From assembly GCA_023449855.1 (NCBI GenBank), contig JAEXHR010000318.1:1-25156 (forward strand): a stretch of DNA of 25,156 bases, read 5' to 3'. The notes below the pieces were generated by a model. That model was not told the DNA's origin and made no database searches. It was given only the letters and a program-made list of their open reading frames with translations. Position numbers and translations under genes: made by a program. Positions 14,699-21,696 of this stretch are shown one piece after another (position 1 is the first letter of the stretch; each line of letters begins with the position of its first letter). The DNA is from Pseudomonadota bacterium (GTDB taxonomy: Bacteria > Pseudomonadota > Alphaproteobacteria > Rhizobiales > Xanthobacteraceae).

Positions 14699-16045
14699 AT
14701 GGGCAGCACGGTTTTCGACTCGGTTCTATTCCGGGACATGTTTGGCACCGCCGAAATGCGGGCCGTGTTCACGGACGAGGCCCTGGTCGGCCGCTATATC
14801 GAGGCCGAGGTGGCGCTGGCGCGCGCCCAGGCCCGCATGGGCGTCGTGCCCAAGGCCGCCGCCGAAGCCATCGAAGCCGCCGGCAAGTCCATCCAGATCG
14901 ATTTCGACAAGCTCCGCCACGAAACCGAGATCGTCGGCTATCCGATCCTGCCGCTGGTGCATCAGCTCTCCGCAGCCGCAGGCGAGGCCGGGCGCTTCGT
15001 CCATTGGGGCGCCACCACCCAGGACATCATGGACACCGCAAATGTCCTGCAGATCCGCGCTGCGCTCGAGATCGTCGCGCGTGATCTCCGAGAAGTCCGT
15101 GACATCCTCAGGGCCATGGCGAAGAAGTATCGTGACACGCCGATGGCCGGCCGCACGCATCTGCAGCAGGCGCTTCCGGTCACCTTCGGTTACAAGGCTG
15201 CGGTCTGGCTGTCCTCCATCGATCGCCACATCGAGCGCGTCGATCAGGCGCTGCCGCGCATTTTGCTTGGCGAGTTCTCCGGCGCCGCCGGCACGCTCGC
15301 CTCGGTGGGCGAGGGCGGCCTCGAAATGCAGAAGCTGTTCTGCGAGGAGCTCGGCCTGCATCAGGCCTCGATCACCTGGCACGTGGCGCGCGACGGCATC
15401 GCCGAAGCCGTGACGTTGCTCGGCCTCATCACCGGCACTCTCGGCAAGATCGCCACCGACGTGATGCTGTTGTCATCGTCCGAATTCGGCGAAGTGTCGG
15501 AGCCGTTCGTGCCCGGACGCGGCGCATCATCGACGATGCCGCAAAAGCGCAATGCGATTTCGAGCGAGCTGATGCTTGCCGCTGCCAAGGCGGTGCGCCA
15601 GCACGTCGCCACCATGCTCGACGGCATGATCCACGACCTCGAACGCGCCACCGGCCCGTGGCATCTCGAATGGGTGTCGCTGCCGGAAAGCTTCCTGCTC
15701 ACGGCATCGTCGCTGGCGAACGCCAAGTTCATGCTCGCCGGCCTCGTCGTGCATGAGAAGCGCATGCTGGACAATCTCGGCATGACCCGCGGCCTCATCG
15801 TCGCCGAAGCCGTGATGATGGCGGCGGCGCCAAAACTCGGCCGCCAGCATGCCCATGACGTCGTCTACGACGCCTGCCGCAAGGCCATCGAAGGCGGCGG
15901 GACGCTTGCCGACATTCTGGTCGAGGTGCCGGAGATTACCGAAGCGCTCGGTGGCAAGGACGCGATCCGTAAGCATTGCGATCCTGCGAACTATCTCGGC
16001 CTGTGCGGTCCGATGGTCGATCGCGTGCTGAGCCTGAGCAAGTAA
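14699..16045 (+). CDS. Fumarate-lyase superfamily enzyme (adenylosuccinate lyase / PcaB-like)
   Basis: The 448-residue protein belongs to the aspartase/fumarase superfamily. It carries the three conserved regions: HWGATTQDIMDT (102-113), GRTHLQQALPVTFGYK (His154) and the signature GASSTMPQKRN (275-285) with likely catalytic Ser277. Its closest overall likeness by eye is to 3-carboxy-cis,cis-muconate cycloisomerase. Bacterial PcaB, as I recall, has Trp in GRTW where this protein has His as in elimination enzymes, and no other beta-ketoadipate gene is near. I therefore prefer an elimination reaction releasing fumarate from a succinyl-type substrate. It is the first gene of a plus-strand run with a Bug protein and a fumarase-like enzyme, under the GntR operator. 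The ribosome site GAGGAAG is good. Confidence 0.85.
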   Translation: MGSTVFDSVLFRDMFGTAEMRAVFTDEALVGRYIEAEVALARAQARMGVVPKAAAEAIEAAGKSIQIDFDKLRHETEIVGYPILPLVHQLSAAAGEAGRFVHWGATTQDIMDTANVLQIRAALEIVARDLREVRDILRAMAKKYRDTPMAGRTHLQQALPVTFGYKAAVWLSSIDRHIERVDQALPRILLGEFSGAAGTLASVGEGGLEMQKLFCEELGLHQASITWHVARDGIAEAVTLLGLITGTLGKIATDVMLLSSSEFGEVSEPFVPGRGASSTMPQKRNAISSELMLAAAKAVRQHVATMLDGMIHDLERATGPWHLEWVSLPESFLLTASSLANAKFMLAGLVVHEKRMLDNLGMTRGLIVAEAVMMAAAPKLGRQHAHDVVYDACRKAIEGGGTLADILVEVPEITEALGGKDAIRKHCDPANYLGLCGPMVDRVLSLSK

Positions 16046-16056
16046 CGCGAATTCGG

Positions 16057-16159
16057 AGGATGGGTTGAGCGTAGCGAAAACCCATGCTGCCCGTCGTCGC
16101 TGCATGCTCCGCTGATGGGTTGTCGCTCCAGCGCTTCGCGCCTGCGCTCAACCCATCCT
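16057..16159. repeat. Palindromic repeat (AGGATGGGTTGAGCG family) inside the lyase operon
   Basis: About 103 bp bounded by a 15-bp perfect inverted repeat, AGGATGGGTTGAGCG and CGCTCAACCCATCCT, with inner copies of AACCCATG and GATGGGTT. It resembles the dispersed GTAGGATGGGT...ACCCATC repeats found between genes in many proteobacteria. It sits 11 bp after the lyase stop and 40 bp before the Bug gene, so its RNA hairpin may set the relative expression of the two parts of the operon. Confidence 0.8.
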
Positions 16160-16199
16160 ACGACCGTCAATTAGCAGTAAGAAACAGGGAGAGGTTTCA

Positions 16200-17174
16200 A
16201 TGAAAACGACACTCGCAACTGCATTTGTCGCCGGTGCGCTGTTGAGCGCTCCGGCTTCGGCGCAGGACTATCCGACCCGCACCATCACCATGAACATGCC
16301 GTATTCGGCGGGCGGCCCCGGCGACACCATCGCGCGCCTCCTGGCGCAGGCCATGAGCGGGCCTTTGAAACAGCAGGTGATCGTCGAGAACACCACGGGC
16401 GCCGGCGGCTCCATCGGCAGCGCCAAGGTCGCCGCTTCGGCGCCGGATGGCTACAATCTGCTGCTGATCCATATCAGCCACGCCACCAATCCGGCGCTGT
16501 ATCCGAAGCTCAAATACGATCCGATCAAGGACTATGAGCCGATCGGCCTCGCCGTCGATCTGCCCTCGGTCTTCGTCGCGCGAAAGGATTTGCCGGCGAA
16601 GAATCTCGAAGAGCTGATTGCCTGGATGAAGACCACCAAGGAGAAGGTGAACTATGCCCATGCCGGCATCGGCTCCGCATCGCATCTGTGCGGCCTGCTT
16701 CTCAATGCAGCCACCGGCACGCAGCCGACCCAGATCGCCTATCGCGGCGCGGGTCCTGCCATGAACGACATGATGAGCGGGCAGGTCGATGTGATGTGCG
16801 ACCAGATCGTCAATGTGGTCGGCAATGTCGATGGCGGCACCATCAAGGGCTACGCCGTCACCAGCACCGAACGCGCGCCGGCGCTGCCGAAACTGCCGAC
16901 CACCGCCGAAGCCGGCCTGAAGGATTTCCAGTACACCGTCTGGTACGGCCTGTTCGCGCCCAAGGGCACGCCGAAGCCGGTGCTCGACAAGCTCAACGCC
17001 GCATTGAACGTGGCGCTGAAGGACGAGACCGTGAAGACCCGGCTCGGCGCACTCGGCGCCCAGCCGGTCGCGCCGGAACGCGCGACGCCCGATGCGCTGG
17101 CCAAGCACCTCAAAGCCGAGATCGACAAATGGACGCCGATCATCAAGGCCGCCGGCGTGGTCGGCGCGCAGTGA
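16200..17174 (+). CDS. Bug-family tripartite tricarboxylate transporter substrate-binding protein
   Basis: A 324-residue periplasmic solute receptor. The Sec signal peptide MKTTLATAFVAGALLSAPASA has an AxA site, leaving QDYPTRTITMNMPY as the mature start. The Bug hallmarks are PYSAGGPGDTIARLLAQ near the N-terminus, VENTTGAGGSIGSAKVAASAPDGY (about 62-85) and GLFAPKGTPKPVLDKLNAAL in the second domain. Bug proteins bind carboxylated ligands through backbone contacts, so the ligand cannot be read from sequence. No TctA or TctB membrane gene is in the window, so it must share a transporter or act as a sensor. GGAGAGG lies just upstream. Its stop overlaps the GTG of the next gene by 4 bp (GTGA), linking it firmly to the fumarase-like gene. 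Confidence 0.92.
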   Translation: MKTTLATAFVAGALLSAPASAQDYPTRTITMNMPYSAGGPGDTIARLLAQAMSGPLKQQVIVENTTGAGGSIGSAKVAASAPDGYNLLLIHISHATNPALYPKLKYDPIKDYEPIGLAVDLPSVFVARKDLPAKNLEELIAWMKTTKEKVNYAHAGIGSASHLCGLLLNAATGTQPTQIAYRGAGPAMNDMMSGQVDVMCDQIVNVVGNVDGGTIKGYAVTSTERAPALPKLPTTAEAGLKDFQYTVWYGLFAPKGTPKPVLDKLNAALNVALKDETVKTRLGALGAQPVAPERATPDALAKHLKAEIDKWTPIIKAAGVVGAQ

Positions 17175-18580
17175 GCGAGACGCGTCTGGAGAAGGACTCC
17201 TTCGGCACCGTCGCCGTGCCGAAGGATCGCTATTGGGGCGCGCAGACCCAGCGTGCGCTGGAAGTCTTTCAGGTCAGCGACGAGCGCTTCCCGGTCGCGC
17301 TGATCCGCGCCTTCGCCCTGCAGAAGATCGCCGCGCTGCGCGCCAATCTGCAGCTAGGCGCAATCGCACCCGAGCTCGCCGCGCCGATCGAGACGGCCGC
17401 GCTCGAATTGCAGCAGGGCCGTTTCGACGATCATTTCCCGTTGCCGATCTGGCAGACCGGCTCCGGCACCCAGACCAACATGAACGCCAATGAGGTGATC
17501 GCCAACCGCGCCAACGAGCTGCTGGGACAGCCGCTCGGCACCAAGGCGCCGGTGCATCCCAACGATCACGTCAATTGCTCGCAATCGTCGAATGACAGCT
17601 TCCCAACCGTGATGCACATTGCGGCGGCGCTGCAACTGCGCAGGGCCTTGCTGCCGGCCTTGCAGATTCTGCGCGATGAACTCCGCACCAAGGCGAACGC
17701 CTTTGCCGATGTCGTGAAGATCGGCCGCACGCATCTGATGGACGCCGTGCCCATGACCATGGGGCAGGCGTTCGATGCCTTTGCGCGCCAGACCGATCAC
17801 GCGTGCGATCGCATCGAGGCCGTCTTTCCGCACCTCTCGATGCTGCCGCAGGGCGGCACCGCCGTCGGCTCCGGCCTCAATGCGCCCAAGGGCTTTGACG
17901 CGGCGTTCTGCGAACACTTGAATACTCTGACCGGCGAAGCTTTCGTCCCGAACCCCAGCAAGTTCGAGGGCATGGGCGCCCATGATGCGCTGGTGGAAGT
18001 CTCCGGCGCGCTGAACGGCCTTGCGGTGACGCTGCTGAAGATTGCCAACGACATCCGCTTCCTCGGCTCTGGCCCGCGCTGTGGCTTCGGCGAACTCGTC
18101 ATCCCGCATGACGGGCTGACCTCGTCGATCATGCCAGGCAAGCGCAACCCGACCATCGCCGAGATGCTGGCGCAGGTCTGCTTTCAGGTGACCGGCAACA
18201 ATGCAGTTGTGACCGCCGCGAGCGCCTCCGGCAATTTCGAACTGAACGTCGCCAAGCCGGTGATCATCTACAACATCCTGCAGTCGATCCGCATCCTGTC
18301 CGATGGCGTCAGCGTCTTCGCCAGTCGCATGATCCGTGATCTCGATGTTGACCGCCGCCAGCTCGCGGCCAACGTTGCCAACGCGCCATTGCTAGCGACA
18401 GCGCTCAATCCGGTGATCGGCTATGACAAGGTGGCGATGATCACGGCGAAGGCGCTGGATGAAGCGATCACCCCGCGCGAGGCAGCGATTGCGCTGGGGC
18501 TGCTGTCGGGCGATGAGTACGATCTGCATGTCGATCCGAAGCAGATGGTTGGTCTCCCACAACTCCGTCCCTCATCCTGA
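17171..18580 (+). CDS. Divergent class II fumarase-like enzyme
   Basis: From GTG 17171 (overlapping the Bug stop as GTGA) the product has 469 residues and its numbering matches E. coli FumC: His129-Pro-Asn-Asp132, His188 in KIGRTHLMD, Ser318, Lys324 and Asn326 in the signature TSSIMPGKRNP. Also present are GSGTQTNMNANEV, NCSQSSNDSFPT and GGTAVGSGLNAP. It differs from usual FumC in Thr317 for Gly, Arg325 for Val and in the HDGL preceding the signature, so either fumarate or a related substrate is possible. The C-terminus reads VDPKQMVG, where FumC normally ends, then LPQLRPSS, because the stop lies within a repeat. It is translationally coupled to the Bug gene. The reading frame is open far upstream of the GTG but out of phase with the Bug gene. 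Confidence 0.85.
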   Translation: MSETRLEKDSFGTVAVPKDRYWGAQTQRALEVFQVSDERFPVALIRAFALQKIAALRANLQLGAIAPELAAPIETAALELQQGRFDDHFPLPIWQTGSGTQTNMNANEVIANRANELLGQPLGTKAPVHPNDHVNCSQSSNDSFPTVMHIAAALQLRRALLPALQILRDELRTKANAFADVVKIGRTHLMDAVPMTMGQAFDAFARQTDHACDRIEAVFPHLSMLPQGGTAVGSGLNAPKGFDAAFCEHLNTLTGEAFVPNPSKFEGMGAHDALVEVSGALNGLAVTLLKIANDIRFLGSGPRCGFGELVIPHDGLTSSIMPGKRNPTIAEMLAQVCFQVTGNNAVVTAASASGNFELNVAKPVIIYNILQSIRILSDGVSVFASRMIRDLDVDRRQLAANVANAPLLATALNPVIGYDKVAMITAKALDEAITPREAAIALGLLSGDEYDLHVDPKQMVGLPQLRPSS

Positions 18581-18677
18581 GGAGCCGCGCAGCGGCGTCT
18601 CGAAGGATGGCGGCGGCTCCGAGCCCAGTCACGCATGGTTCGAGACGCGCGCAAGTGCGCGCTCCTCACCATGAGGA
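18569..18677 (+). repeat. Bipartite two-hairpin intergenic repeat, copy 2
   Basis: About 109 bp in the same orientation as copy 1: CCCTCATCCTGAGGAG, CCGC-GCA-GCGG, CGTCTCGAAGGATGG, then CATGGTTCGAGAC, a GCGCGCAAGTGCGCGC loop palindrome and CTCCTCACCATGAGG. The TGA at 18578-18580 inside the first arm is the stop codon of the fumarase-like gene. Confidence 0.87.
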
Positions 18678-18743
18678 CCCGAGAAGGTCACCCACCTTGC
18701 TATGCGGCTTACTTTGCCGACCGCGTTCTGGTTCGGCTGTGGA

Positions 18744-19049
18744 TCACTTCGGAGAGGTCGCTGGACGGTTGGCGTCATCCGCCTTACCCGCGCCTTGAGA
18801 GGCTTCCGCGTCAGCGACACACTTGCTGTAATATGTACGCTGGTCTGCGCCTGATCCGGCCGCACTGCCGGCGGCTGGATTGCCGGGCACGCGTGGCGGA
18901 AACGCCTTCGCTGCGGCGGCGTTACATTTCCGCGCGACCTCAAGCGTGATCGCGCTGACAGTTGTGGGGGTCCAAGCGGCGGCGATCATCAGCGTCAGAA
19001 GGCCGAGCGTTCGTTTTCGCAATGAAAACTGCACGACGTGTTCTCTCAT
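18744..19049 (-). CDS. Small exported protein with two cysteines
   Basis: A 101-residue protein with an n-region containing RKR, a hydrophobic core (LGLLTLMIAAAW) and a signal-peptidase site near TVSA-ITLE. The mature part of about 70 residues has VARKCNAAAAKAFPPRVPGNPAAGS and YYSKCVADAE, so two Cys that could form a disulfide in the periplasm. I recall similar KCN...AFPPR...GNPAAGSA proteins in Bradyrhizobium, all without known function. An alternative GTG at 19034 would shorten the n-region by five residues. It follows the lytic transglycosylase gene by 39 bp on the same strand, so a shared transcript and a cell-envelope role are likely. Confidence 0.62.
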   Translation of the reverse strand: MREHVVQFSLRKRTLGLLTLMIAAAWTPTTVSAITLEVARKCNAAAAKAFPPRVPGNPAAGSAAGSGADQRTYYSKCVADAEASQGAGKADDANRPATSPK

Positions 19050-19088
19050 AGTGGGGTGAGCGAAGAGATACGCATTCGGCTGAAACTA

Positions 19089-20318
19089 TCACCCGCCTTG
19101 GCGCAACCGCGCAAGCACCTTCAGTCCGCCATAGCCATCCGCAGGCAGCAGTCCCGCTTTGGTCTGGAAATCACGCACGGCCTGCATCGTATCGTTGCCG
19201 ACACGACCATCCGTGCCGCCGGTGTCGAAGCCGGCACGCGTCAGCCGCGTCTGCAGCTCCTGCACTTCGGCCAGCGTCAGGATGCGCTCGGAGCCGGGGA
19301 ATGGCTGGATAAAGGGCGGCGCGCCGAGAATGCGGTCGCCGAGATGACAGATCGCCAGCGCGTAGCTCATCGACGGATTGTAGCTGCGCACGGCGTAGAA
19401 ACCTTGCCCGAGCAGGAAACTCGGTCCGCCCGCCACCGGCGTCCATAGTTTTGCCGTCGCATTCGGTTGCGGGAACGCTTGTCCATCCGCGCGCGTCACG
19501 CCGGCCTCTGCCCATGAGGCGTAGGAGCGTTTTGCATCGGAGGACGCAGCGCCATTCGCGCGCACTTCATAGCCCCAGTGCTCGCCGCGCGGATATCTGC
19601 CGCGATTGACGAGGAAGCGCGCGCTTGAGCCGAGCGCGTCGTCAGGTTTTCCAAACGGCGAAACGCGGCCGTCCTTGTCATAGTCGATGCCGACATTGAG
19701 CCAGACTTCCGGCATCCATTGTGTGTGGCCCATGGCGCCGGCCCAGGAGCCGCGCATCTCCTCGGGCGTGCCCCAACCATTTTGCACGACGCGCAGCGCG
19801 TTGATGAGTTCGGTTTCCCAATAAGCCCGGCGCCGCGGCTCTTGCCATGCGAGGGCTGCAAGCGACGGAAACACCGGCCGCATGTGATTGGTCTGCACCA
19901 GCGGATCGCCATAGGCGGACTCGACACCCCATAGCGCCAGCAGCGTGCCGCGCTCGACGCCGAAGTCGCGCTCGATGCGATCGAACAACCCCGAGTTCTT
20001 GCGCAGCGCTTCCTTGCCGGCGGTGATGCGCCAGTCGGATGCGCGGCGGTTCACATATTGCCAGACCTGCTCGTGAAACTCTGGCTGCTTCTTCATCTTC
20101 TGGAACACGGACGTGTCCGGCTCCAGTCGCCCCATCACGCGGTCATAGGTGGCGGCCGAAATGCCTTTGGCGCTCGCCTTGGCGCGGAAGCCATCGCGCC
20201 AGGCATCGAAGCCGGCGGGAGCCGCAAGGGCAGGGTGAGCTATGGCGAGCAGCGTGCCGGCGCCGAGGCCGGATCGCAGCAGGGCACGGCGGGTCAAGCG
20301 GGAATCGATCTGGGCCAT
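19089..20318 (-). CDS. MltB-type lytic murein transglycosylase with peptidoglycan-binding domain
   Basis: Cleaves the glycan strands of peptidoglycan in the periplasm to give 1,6-anhydro ends. The 409 residues begin with a twin-arginine-like signal (SRLTRRALLRSG, then GAGTLLAIAHPALAAPA). The SLT_2 domain runs from about 37 to 330, with catalytic Glu133 in LLALWGVESAYGDP and the motifs GSWAGAMGHTQWMPE and DKDGRVSPF. A C-terminal PG_binding_1 domain (about 340-405) carries LQTRLTRAGFDTGGTDGRVGNDTMQAVRDFQ. There is no lipobox, so this is a soluble form. It is upstream of the small exported protein and divergent from the AhpD-like gene. Confidence 0.93.
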   Translation of the reverse strand: MAQIDSRLTRRALLRSGLGAGTLLAIAHPALAAPAGFDAWRDGFRAKASAKGISAATYDRVMGRLEPDTSVFQKMKKQPEFHEQVWQYVNRRASDWRITAGKEALRKNSGLFDRIERDFGVERGTLLALWGVESAYGDPLVQTNHMRPVFPSLAALAWQEPRRRAYWETELINALRVVQNGWGTPEEMRGSWAGAMGHTQWMPEVWLNVGIDYDKDGRVSPFGKPDDALGSSARFLVNRGRYPRGEHWGYEVRANGAASSDAKRSYASWAEAGVTRADGQAFPQPNATAKLWTPVAGGPSFLLGQGFYAVRSYNPSMSYALAICHLGDRILGAPPFIQPFPGSERILTLAEVQELQTRLTRAGFDTGGTDGRVGNDTMQAVRDFQTKAGLLPADGYGGLKVLARLRQGG

Positions 20319-20457
20319 ACTGGTAGTCTAGCGCGGGAAGGCCGGAGGCGGCAGGGCGAAGCTGTCGCAGCGGTGCGGTCATTCGCGCAGGCGGATTGGT
20401 GCTTGCCAGTCTCGCGCGCGCTCGCCATCAGTGGGGGAACCGAACAGGAGAATGATG

Positions 20458-20928
20458 ATGTCGAAAACCGTGACGGCGCGCGCCGAATTCACCGATTTCC
20501 GGGCGCTGGTGCCGGATCTGGAAGCGAAGGTGCGCGCGCTGGCCAGCGCCGCCGCTGAAGCAGGCCTCGATAAGGAACTGATCGAGCTCGTCAAGCTGCG
20601 GGTCTCGCAAGTCAATGGCTGCGCGTTCTGCGTTCAGTTCCACGTCAATCAGGCGGAAGGTCTTGGCGTCCAGTCGGACAAGCTGCACCAGCTCGCGGTG
20701 TGGCGTGAGGCGCAGGTGTTTTCGCCGCGCGAGCGGGTGGCGCTGGCCTTTGCGGAAGCGCTGACTTCGCCGCAGCATGGCGTGAGCGACGCACTCTATG
20801 CCGAAGCAAGCGCAGAGTTCGATGCGAAGGAGCTGGCCTATCTGGCCTCCGCCATTGCCGGCATCAACGTCTGGAACAGGTTTGGCGTGATGTATCGCTG
20901 GACGCCACCGGCCGCGAAGACAAGATAG
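20458..20928 (+). CDS. AhpD-like carboxymuconolactone decarboxylase-family protein
   Basis: A 156-residue protein of the AhpD / CMD fold. The redox motif is ELVKLRVSQVNGCAFCVQFHVNQA with Cys55, Cys58 and His62 and the upstream Glu43 of the proton-relay E-x(11)-C-x-x-C-x-x-x-H pattern, so a thiol peroxidase or related disulfide chemistry is expected rather than true decarboxylation. Three ATG codons follow in a row (20452, 20455, 20458). I chose the last because AGGAG at 20446-20450 then has a 7-nt spacing. It is divergent from the transglycosylase gene and convergent with efp, so it stands alone, perhaps as an oxidative-stress gene. Confidence 0.85.
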   Translation: MSKTVTARAEFTDFRALVPDLEAKVRALASAAAEAGLDKELIELVKLRVSQVNGCAFCVQFHVNQAEGLGVQSDKLHQLAVWREAQVFSPRERVALAFAEALTSPQHGVSDALYAEASAEFDAKELAYLASAIAGINVWNRFGVMYRWTPPAAKTR

Positions 20929-20939
20929 ACGCAAAGCAA

Positions 20940-20970
20940 AAGCCCCAGACGCGGTTGGCGTCCGGGGCTT
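20940..20970 (-). terminator. Intrinsic terminator, mainly for efp, between convergent genes
   Basis: The hairpin AAGCCCC-a-GACGC, loop GGTTG, GCGTC-c-GGGGCTT has 12 base pairs and one mismatch. On the minus strand it is followed by CTTTTGCTTTGCG, a T-rich tail, so it fits the end of efp, 24 bp after its stop. On the plus strand it can also fold for the AhpD-like gene, but the tail TTGATGTTCG is poor. Confidence 0.85.
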
Positions 20971-20994
20971 GATGTTCGTGCGAGGATCTGAGGA

Positions 20995-21561
20995 TCAGTC
21001 CTTGGCGCGCTCGACATAGGAGCCGTCTTCGGTCAGCACCACGATGCGGGTGCCGGTGCCGACATGCGGGGGAACCGCCGAACGGATGCCGTTCGAGAGG
21101 ATCGCCGGCTTGTAGGACGACGAGGCGGTCTGGCCCTTGGTGACCGGCTCGGTCTCGACGACTTCGAGGGTGACGCGCTGCGGCAGCACGATGGCGACGG
21201 GCACCATGTCGTGCAGCGACAACTTCACGACCATGTTTTCCTGCAGGTAAGGTGCCGAATTGCCGATGACGTCCGGCGGAACCTGGACCTGGTCATAGGT
21301 CTCCTGGTTCATGAAGTGGTAGCCGTCGGCATCCTGATAGAGATAGGAGAAGTTCTGGTCCTCGATGGTCGCCTTTTCCACCTGGTCGGTGGTCTTGTAG
21401 CGCTCCGAGATCTTCACGCCGTCGCTGATTCGGCGCATTTCGATCTGGCTGACCGGGGTGCCCTTGCCGGGATGGATGTTTTCGGCGGACAGAACGACAT
21501 AGAGCTTACCTTCTTGCTCGATGACGTTGCCCTTGCGAATAGAACTGGCGATGACTCTCAC
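20995..21561 (-). CDS. efp: Elongation factor P
   Basis: Rescues ribosomes stalled at polyproline. From GTG 21561 the protein is 188 residues, the normal length, with the three OB/KOW-like domains. The loop HPGKGTPVSQ places Lys33 at the site of beta-lysylation (Lys34 in E. coli), and epmA and epmB, which make that modification, are next door on the other strand. The C-terminal GTGTRIVVLTEDGSYVERAKD is usual for alphaproteobacterial EF-P. AGGAA lies 8 nt upstream of the GTG. The frame stays open far beyond the start through the antisense of epmA, but that extension has no EF-P similarity. Confidence 0.96.
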   Translation of the reverse strand: MRVIASSIRKGNVIEQEGKLYVVLSAENIHPGKGTPVSQIEMRRISDGVKISERYKTTDQVEKATIEDQNFSYLYQDADGYHFMNQETYDQVQVPPDVIGNSAPYLQENMVVKLSLHDMVPVAIVLPQRVTLEVVETEPVTKGQTASSSYKPAILSNGIRSAVPPHVGTGTRIVVLTEDGSYVERAKD

Positions 21562-21696
21562 AGTGAATTTTCCTGAATTTGTCGGCCGAGGCCGGATGGG
21601 GCACGATTGCCACGCGGCCTGCGAAGCGATTTCGGGGGGCAACATACTGATTTGCGGTCGGAATGCCAGCGTCTTGCAACCGAAAAAGGCGGCACT

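Noticed and set aside
16688..17170. N-terminal extension of the fumarase-like protein by 161 residues
   Set aside because: It runs out of phase through the Bug gene with shadow-type composition rich in Arg and His. The GTG at 17171 gives FumC-like numbering and couples to the Bug stop.
14699..17174. Protocatechuate (beta-ketoadipate) pathway from the PcaB-like lyase plus Bug receptor
   Set aside because: No pcaCDGHIJ genes nearby, the lyase has GRTH rather than GRTW, and a fumarase-like enzyme does not belong to that pathway.
21607..21696. ATG 21607 as epmA start
   Set aside because: The extra 30 residues do not resemble EpmA and would reach into the efp promoter. TTG 21697 has a better ribosome site and start context.
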